From: Methylophaga sp.
GTDB taxonomy: Bacteria; Pseudomonadota; Gammaproteobacteria; Nitrosococcales; Methylophagaceae
Assembly: GCA_002733505.1 (NCBI GenBank)
Contig: NVVW01000005.1
Coordinates: 1-38,172 of the forward strand
Direction: 5' to 3'
Length of the DNA: 38,172 bases
The stretch's first letter is position 1; every line of letters begins with the position of its first letter. Position numbers and translations under genes: made by a program. The notes beneath the pieces are model-generated. The model made no database searches. It saw only the letters and a program-made list of their open reading frames with translations, and was not told where the DNA came from. This document shows, in pieces, positions 33,609 through 38,172 of this stretch.

Positions 33609-34361
33609 ATGCAAAAAAATAAGCTCCAAATCTTAACCTATAATATTCATAAGGGTTTTAGTGTAGGTAACCGTCGTTTTATACTGCCCCAACTTAGAGA
33701 TGCACTTATTAAGACTGATGCTGATATATTGTTCCTGCAAGAAATACAGGGAGAACATATAAAACACGCAAAAATACACCCTAATTGGCCGGAGAACTCA
33801 CACTCTGAATTTCTAGCTCAAGATACATGGCCACACGTTGTTTATGCCAAAAATGCTATTTACAATGTCGGCCACCACGGCAATGCCATCCTCAGTAAAC
33901 ATGCCCTACATAGCTGGGAAAACATTAATGTTTCACCCTATGGCAAAGCGAGTCGCAGTTTGTTACACGGTGTCATCCAGCTACCTAATGTTGCCAATGA
34001 TTTACACATTATCTGTATTCACCTTGGCGTAATCGGTATAGAGCGGCGTTATCAGTTTAAAAGCTTATTTAATCGTATAGAACAGCATGTACCACACGAT
34101 GCTCCTTTAATTGTTGCTGGAGATTTTAATGACTGGACAGGGCAAGCTGAAAAACGCTTTGCCAGACAACTTGATCTTAAAGAGGCCCATAAAACATTAC
34201 ATGATAAACACGCTAAGACGTGGCCTGCTTGGCTACCCATTTTAAAAATGGACAGGATCTATTACCGTGGTATACACCCCGTAAGCTGTGAACGTCCCAC
34301 CGATGAACTGTGGAGTAGATTGTCTGATCATAATCCACTGTTAGCGACATTTGAGATGTAA
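33609..34361 (+). CDS. ybhP: Endonuclease/exonuclease/phosphatase family protein (YbhP-like)
   Basis: A 250-residue protein of the EEP fold, which cleaves phosphodiester or phosphomonoester bonds with metal. Residues N12 (TYNIHKGF), E44 (LQEIQG), the central GHHGNAILS, the VAGDFNDW motif (about 170-177) and the final LSDHNPLLA histidine form the usual active site. The sequence follows E. coli YbhP nearly throughout. A TATAAT box (33598-33603) is only six bases before the ATG and no ribosome site is visible, so the message may be leaderless. Two bases separate it from a CDP-alcohol phosphatidyltransferase gene; in E. coli ybhP neighbours cardiolipin synthase B, pointing to phospholipid metabolism. 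Confidence 0.9.
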   Translation: MQKNKLQILTYNIHKGFSVGNRRFILPQLRDALIKTDADILFLQEIQGEHIKHAKIHPNWPENSHSEFLAQDTWPHVVYAKNAIYNVGHHGNAILSKHALHSWENINVSPYGKASRSLLHGVIQLPNVANDLHIICIHLGVIGIERRYQFKSLFNRIEQHVPHDAPLIVAGDFNDWTGQAEKRFARQLDLKEAHKTLHDKHAKTWPAWLPILKMDRIYYRGIHPVSCERPTDELWSRLSDHNPLLATFEM

Positions 34362-34363
34362 TA

Positions 34364-34939
34364 ATGCCGAAATACACATTAAATGAATTATTGAGCCTAC
34401 CTAACTTATTGACTTATGTTCGCTTTGTGGCGGCACCATTCTTATTATGGTTGGCGTGGTCAGGCAAGGGGGATGCATTTCTAATATTACTAGCAATAAC
34501 CTTCTTAAGCGATGTGCTGGATGGCATGGCCGCCAGAATGTTAAATCAACAAAGTGAGCTGGGTGCATTTTTAGATAGTGCGGCTGATTTGCTTATTTAT
34601 GGCATCTTGGCAATATCTATCTGGTGGTTATGGCCTAATATAGTGCAGCGCGAGATACTCTATATCATCATCATTATCATCAGTTTTGCATTGCCTGTTA
34701 TCATTGGCATTATCAAATTTCACAGTTTTGCTAGCTATCATACTTGGTTAGTAAAGACGGCGGTTGTCATTACCGGACTAGCATTTTTCATACTATTTAT
34801 TTTTGATATTGCTTGGCCATTCCGGATTGCAGCCTTTGTTTGTTTATTGGCTGCATTAGAAGAAATAGCCATTACATTTTACCTAAGCAAAGCACGTTCT
34901 GATGTTCGCTCTCTCTGGCATTTAATAAAAGAGCATTAA
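34364..34939 (+). CDS. CDP-alcohol phosphatidyltransferase family protein
   Basis: A 191-residue inner-membrane enzyme with about six membrane segments that transfers a phosphatidyl group from a CDP-lipid to an alcohol. The complete signature DG.AR...G..D...D is present: [20 protein letters not shown] then LDSAAD, at about 50-75, with all catalytic Asp residues. It starts two bases after the YbhP-like gene and its end overlaps the yaaA stop by four bases. The alcohol (glycerol phosphate, inositol, serine or other) cannot be told from sequence. A PgsA-like or cardiolipin-type role is plausible given the neighbour. Confidence 0.87.
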   Translation: MPKYTLNELLSLPNLLTYVRFVAAPFLLWLAWSGKGDAFLILLAITFLSDVLDGMAARMLNQQSELGAFLDSAADLLIYGILAISIWWLWPNIVQREILYIIIIIISFALPVIIGIIKFHSFASYHTWLVKTAVVITGLAFFILFIFDIAWPFRIAAFVCLLAALEEIAITFYLSKARSDVRSLWHLIKEH

Positions 34940-35700
34940 CTCTGATCGCGAATAAACACCCAATCATCACCTTTTGACATTTCTAGGCTAAACCGATAAC
35001 CATCGGTGTCAAATTGTTGGATTTGTTCTGGCTTTTCAATTCGATGGTCAATGATATATCTGCTCATTAAGCCTCGTGCTTTTTTAGCATAAAAGCTAAT
35101 GATCTTATACTGGCCATTCTTCCAATCTTTAAATATCGGTGTGATAATTCGAGCGTTCAGATTTTTAGCTTGCAAGGCTTTGAAATATTCATTTGATGCC
35201 AAATTGATCAGCACACCATCAGATAATTCCATTTCAATTGATTGCCGAAGTTGGCTTCCCCAAAAATGATATAAGTTTTCGCCTTTACTATTACCAAACT
35301 TAGTAGCCATTTCTAAACGATAAGCTTGTATTAAGTCTAACGGTCGCAATACACCATACAGCCCAGAGAGTATCCGTAAATGCTGTTGCATAAACTCAAA
35401 GCCGGCGTTATCTAAACTATCCGCATCCAAACCGGTATAGACATCGCCTTTAAAGGCTAACACTGCCTGCTTGGCATTGCTTAAATCAAACGGCGGCGAC
35501 CACGTTTGAAAGCGTGCCATATTTAAACCCGCTAACTTATCACTTAACTTCATCAAAGATGCTACATCGGCAACGGCAAGCTTCTTCAAATCATCGATAA
35601 GTTGTTGCGATTGGTCTAAAAACCGTGACTGAGTGTGCTCACTAGTGACTGGCTCCGTTTCAAAATCCAGCGTTTTAGCCGGTGAAATGACAATTAGCAT
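34936..35700 (-). CDS. yaaA: Peroxide stress protein YaaA (UPF0246)
   Basis: A 254-residue protein (E. coli 258) that lowers intracellular free iron during peroxide stress and binds DNA in the DUF328 fold. Family features are an N-terminal [60 protein letters not shown] and a C-terminal [21 protein letters not shown] block. It lies six bases after the DUF4389 stop and is convergent with the CDP-alcohol transferase. The peroxide and iron roles are known for E. coli and assumed here. Confidence 0.93.
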   Translation of the reverse strand: MLIVISPAKTLDFETEPVTSEHTQSRFLDQSQQLIDDLKKLAVADVASLMKLSDKLAGLNMARFQTWSPPFDLSNAKQAVLAFKGDVYTGLDADSLDNAGFEFMQQHLRILSGLYGVLRPLDLIQAYRLEMATKFGNSKGENLYHFWGSQLRQSIEMELSDGVLINLASNEYFKALQAKNLNARIITPIFKDWKNGQYKIISFYAKKARGLMSRYIIDHRIEKPEQIQQFDTDGYRFSLEMSKGDDWVFIRDQS

Positions 35701-35706
35701 GAATTA

Positions 35707-36099
35707 TTATTTTTCAGGATCGTCCGATTTAGATTTAGATTCAGGCTCAATTTCAATAACCGCTTCGTGTTCATCAACTTCATTAGACGGTGTAGATTTA
35801 ACAACTGGTTTAACTTTATCTACTTTACCCCAAGCAGCAAATGGAAAAGGTTTACGATCATCATTATAGGTTAAGAACAAGATGATTTGATTAATATATT
35901 TAGTTAAATCAGCAGCAAATTTACGCAAATTTTCATTATCTGAACCGGTAATTAGTGCGAATAAAACCTGGATGAAAATTATTAGCCCTGTCACCATTAA
36001 TACAAAATACAAAACAATCCAAAACAATACCATATACAGGATCCGCATCCATTGGTTAGTGTCTTGAAGATTCTGTTTTAATTGTTGTTTTTCCGCCAT
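35707..36099 (-). CDS. DUF4389 membrane protein
   Basis: About 130 residues: a short N-terminal basic stretch, two hydrophobic segments in about 18-52 (a long run LYMVLFWIVLYFVLMVTGLI), a soluble part with KYINQIILFLTYNDDRKPFPF (about 85-105), and an acidic C-terminal tail (EVDEHEAVIEIEPESKSKSDD). This is the DUF4389 pattern; function unknown. GGAGG lies eight bases before ATG 36099; the frame could also be read from an upstream TTG at 36114 but that codon overlaps the ribosome site. It precedes yaaA directly, so they are probably co-transcribed. Confidence 0.8.
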   Translation of the reverse strand: MAEKQQLKQNLQDTNQWMRILYMVLFWIVLYFVLMVTGLIIFIQVLFALITGSDNENLRKFAADLTKYINQIILFLTYNDDRKPFPFAAWGKVDKVKPVVKSTPSNEVDEHEAVIEIEPESKSKSDDPEK

Positions 36100-36163
36100 T
36101 ATCTCTACCTCCAATAAAAACTATATGATACATGAAATTGGCTGGTTCATGTACCATAGCGTC

Positions 36164-36670
36164 ATGAAAACGATTATTACAGTCATTGATACCCTCACCG
36201 AATGGGTGGGGAAAACAGCCTCGTGGCTTGTATTAGCTTTAGTGCTGCTTATTTGTTATGACGTAGCTATGCGTTACCTTTTTCAGCAAGGCTCAATTGC
36301 ATTACAAGAGCTAGAATGGCATTTATTTGCTTTGATATTCTTGCTGGGCTCGGCCTATACACTTAAACATGATGAACATGTGCGCGTTGATATTCTCTAT
36401 CAAAGTCGCTTTGTCTCGGATAAACAACGGGCATGGATTAATATTCTAGGCACTGTCTTTTTCCTGTTACCTTTCTGTATACTTATTTTAATCACCGCAT
36501 GGCCGTTTGTAGAGAATGCCTTTTATTACAAGGAAGGCTCGCCCGATCCCGGCGGTCTGCCCTATCGCTATCTGCTTAAAGGCAGTTTATTAGTTGCTTT
36601 TGGTCTGCTTATTTTGCAAGGTCTTTCTGGCTTATTAAAAAACATCATTAAACTCAAGGAGACCCAATAA
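36164..36670 (+). CDS. dctQ: TRAP transporter small membrane subunit DctQ
   Basis: About 168 residues with four membrane helices, the small DctQ partner of a tripartite ATP-independent periplasmic (TRAP) carrier. The pattern DVAMRYLFQQGSIALQELEWHLFALIFLLGSAYTL (about 38-72) followed by KHDEHVRVDILY (about 73-84) is the DctQ signature. ATG 36164 is preferred, as homologues begin near MKTIITVIDTLTEW; ATG 36125 would add 13 residues. The stop overlaps the dctM ATG by one base. The substrate is unknown; no DctP binding-protein gene is in the window next to it. Confidence 0.88.
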   Translation: MKTIITVIDTLTEWVGKTASWLVLALVLLICYDVAMRYLFQQGSIALQELEWHLFALIFLLGSAYTLKHDEHVRVDILYQSRFVSDKQRAWINILGTVFFLLPFCILILITAWPFVENAFYYKEGSPDPGGLPYRYLLKGSLLVAFGLLILQGLSGLLKNIIKLKETQ

Positions 36671-37968
36671 TGGAAGTTTGGGCGTTAGTGATGTTTGCTG
36701 TGTTGTTTATTTTCCTGTTAGCAGGTTTCCCCGTTGCATTTACCCTCGGCGCTGTTGCGCTTGCGTTTGGTAGCCTCTTTCTAGGTTTAGATTTCTTTAA
36801 TCTATTGCCACTGAGAATTTGGGGCATTATGACCAACTTCACCTTGTTGGCGGTGCCGTTATTTGTTTTTATGGGGGTAATTTTAGAAAAATCAGGCATT
36901 GCTGAAGAGCTGCTGGAAACGATGGGCCGATTATTTGGTCGAGTTCGCGGCGGTTTAGCCATTTCAGTCGTCGCCGTAGGTGCTTTATTAGCGGCCACCA
37001 CCGGTGTAGTTGGTGCATCGGTAGTCACCATGGCGGTGATAGCTCTACCCGCCATGTTAAAACATGGTTATGCGCCAACATTAGCCGCAGGTACCATTGC
37101 CGCTTCTGGCACACTTGGGCAAATCATTCCTCCCAGCATCATTTTGATCTTGTTAGGCGATGTGATCGGCGTGCCTGTTGGTCAATTATTTATTGCTGCC
37201 GCTGTACCCGGCATGATGTTGGTATTAGCGTATATGGCCTATATCGGTTTTATTGCATGGCGACATCCTGAATTAGCCCCTGCCATTAAGACAGATCCTA
37301 ATGATGGCGATCTGCTATTAAAAGTATTCAAAAGCTTATTACCACCCTTGGCTCTAGTGCTAGCGGTGCTAGGCTCAATATTCTTCGGTGTTGCCTCACC
37401 CACCGAGTCAGCCGCCGTCGGCGCATTCGGTGCCATGGTGCTGGCTCTTATGCACGGCAAGCTAAACGTAACAAACCTACAACAAGCGCTACAACAAACC
37501 ACACGCCTCACCAGTATGGTGTTTTTAATTCTAATTGGTGCCACCGCTTTCGGTTTGGTTTTTGTAGGTATGGGCGGGGATGACTTGATTTTCGATATTT
37601 TCAACGGCTTACCCGGCGGCAAATGGAGCTTCCTAATCATCAGTATGTTACTGATCTTTATTTTAGGATTCTTTTTAGACTTTATCGAGATTTGTTTTAT
37701 CGTAGTGCCTATTATTGCACCCGTCGCCATTCATCTAGGCTTAGATCCATTATGGTTTGCCCTGTTAATCGCTATCAACCTACAAACCTCATTTTTAACA
37801 CCACCGTTTGGCTTTTCACTGTTTTATCTAAAAGCCAGCGCGCCTTCACTTGAGTTAACTACCATCTACCGTGGTGTGATCCCATTTATTGTTATTCAAG
37901 TTGTTGTATTAGCCATATTGATTAGCTTTCCGGCTGTGGCTCTGTGGTTGCCAGGATTTATGGAATAG
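36670..37968 (+). CDS. dctM: TRAP transporter large permease subunit DctM
   Basis: A 432-residue, roughly 12-helix permease that moves a carboxylate or similar solute with Na+. Typical DctM segments are FPVAFTLGAVALAFG at the start, TLLAVPLFVFMGVILEKSGIAEELLE, AAGTIAASGTLGQIIPPSIILILLG, VASPTESAAVGAFGA, and a late LQTSFLTPPFGFSLFYLK. AGGAGA lies seven bases before the ATG, and the ATG overlaps the dctQ stop, so they are translated together. Substrate is decided by the missing DctP. Confidence 0.94.
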   Translation: MEVWALVMFAVLFIFLLAGFPVAFTLGAVALAFGSLFLGLDFFNLLPLRIWGIMTNFTLLAVPLFVFMGVILEKSGIAEELLETMGRLFGRVRGGLAISVVAVGALLAATTGVVGASVVTMAVIALPAMLKHGYAPTLAAGTIAASGTLGQIIPPSIILILLGDVIGVPVGQLFIAAAVPGMMLVLAYMAYIGFIAWRHPELAPAIKTDPNDGDLLLKVFKSLLPPLALVLAVLGSIFFGVASPTESAAVGAFGAMVLALMHGKLNVTNLQQALQQTTRLTSMVFLILIGATAFGLVFVGMGGDDLIFDIFNGLPGGKWSFLIISMLLIFILGFFLDFIEICFIVVPIIAPVAIHLGLDPLWFALLIAINLQTSFLTPPFGFSLFYLKASAPSLELTTIYRGVIPFIVIQVVVLAILISFPAVALWLPGFME

Positions 37969-38008
37969 TGCTAAGCTCTCATGACATGTTAGATAGCAGA
38001 GAAAAATA

Positions 38009-38172
38009 ATGGAATATTTAGAAATAATTGTAGGAATAATAGCGCTGGCAATTGCTATTTGGGCACTTAACCTTCAACGCCGTGAAATCATAAAAAATGG
38101 TCGTATAAATGCGCTAATTCACGCATCACAAATGATCCAAGATAAAATTGATTTCCACAGTAAAATAATCGA
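38009..38172 (+). CDS. Start of a small membrane-anchored protein, cut by the window end
   Basis: The frame from ATG 38009 is open to the last base (54 codons seen). It begins MEYLEIIVGIIALAIAIWAL, a single N-terminal membrane segment, followed by a basic region (NLQRREIIKNGR) and an amphipathic helix (INALIHASQMIQDKIDFHSK). It starts 40 bases after dctM. No family is recognised. It does not resemble a DctP binding protein, which would begin with a signal peptide and a longer mature domain. The weak AGAGAAA ahead of the ATG could be the ribosome site. Confidence 0.5.
   Translation, partial: MEYLEIIVGIIALAIAIWALNLQRREIIKNGRINALIHASQMIQDKIDFHSKII

Noticed and set aside
36654..37730. Minus-strand frames of 133 and 163 codons opposite dctM
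   Set aside because: They are shadows of the strongly conserved dctM gene, with low-complexity Lys/Pro/Thr content.
1..38172. tRNA, rRNA, CRISPR array, prophage or plasmid origin
   Set aside because: I looked for cloverleaf-like sequences, regularly spaced repeats and phage or replication genes and found none I could support.

Overview
The window is about 38 kb of a low-to-moderate GC gammaproteobacterial chromosome. This is inferred from the gene set: Rep, ComM/YifB, UbiK, PpnP, RecBCD, Hsp33, HtpG, and YhaJ/YqjG-, YceIJ- and YbhP-like genes, nearly all close to gammaproteobacterial families. A remnant of a sulfide:quinone oxidoreductase and a broken encapsulated-ferritin gene hint at a sulfur-associated or microaerobic ancestry, but the sequence does not fix a genus. 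No rRNA, tRNA, CRISPR array or prophage was seen.

Layout. 1-1466: the tail of an unidentified gene, then the DEAD-box helicase rhlE (minus strand). 1639-2735: a miniature transposon-like element, a frameshifted encapsulated-ferritin gene with no encapsulin shell gene, and a TerB-like gene. 2746-6849: the minus-strand run ubiK-ppnP-yifB-rep, tightly packed with one-base stop/start overlaps. 6900-9730: a very large DUF2339 membrane protein. 9892-12283: ypfJ, a diguanylate cyclase and a YbaK-type deacylase (plus strand). 12285-14853: a HerA-like ATPase followed by two methyltransferases (minus strand). 15176-25847: recC, recB and recD on the minus strand, with recC separated from recB by an element, a phd/parE toxin-antitoxin pair and a TPR membrane protein. 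26059-26365: the C-terminal stump of a sulfide:quinone oxidoreductase. 26366-30469: yceI, a cytochrome b561 gene, yqjG and a broken pirin gene, with a LysR regulator facing away from them; this resembles the E. coli yhaJ/yhaK/yqjG and yceJ/yceI sets. 30590-33519: hslO and htpG, with a textbook sigma-32 promoter at htpG. 33609-34939: a ybhP-like phosphodiesterase and a CDP-alcohol phosphatidyltransferase. 34936-36099: yaaA and a DUF4389 gene. 36164-37968: TRAP transporter subunits DctQ and DctM, then the start of an unknown membrane protein cut by the window end.

The most striking feature is one family of short non-coding elements. Their tips begin TATACCC and continue with a conserved ATCATT-like stretch. 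At least five complete or compact copies plus a solo tip occur in this window. They sit at gene edges: one lies between the ribosome binding site and the ATG of the ferritin gene, one supplies the last 17 codons and stop of recC, one supplies the end of the oxidoreductase stump, and one is a perfect 46-bp palindrome just upstream of ypfJ. A different, REP-like repeat is translated in frame inside the recB linker. Three genes are decayed (encapsulated ferritin, oxidoreductase, pirin), so the window looks like a genome being remodelled by small repeats. I see no convincing wholly new multi-gene system. The TPR membrane protein lodged between recC and recB, and the HerA-like ATPase with two methyltransferases, are the least explained gene contexts.
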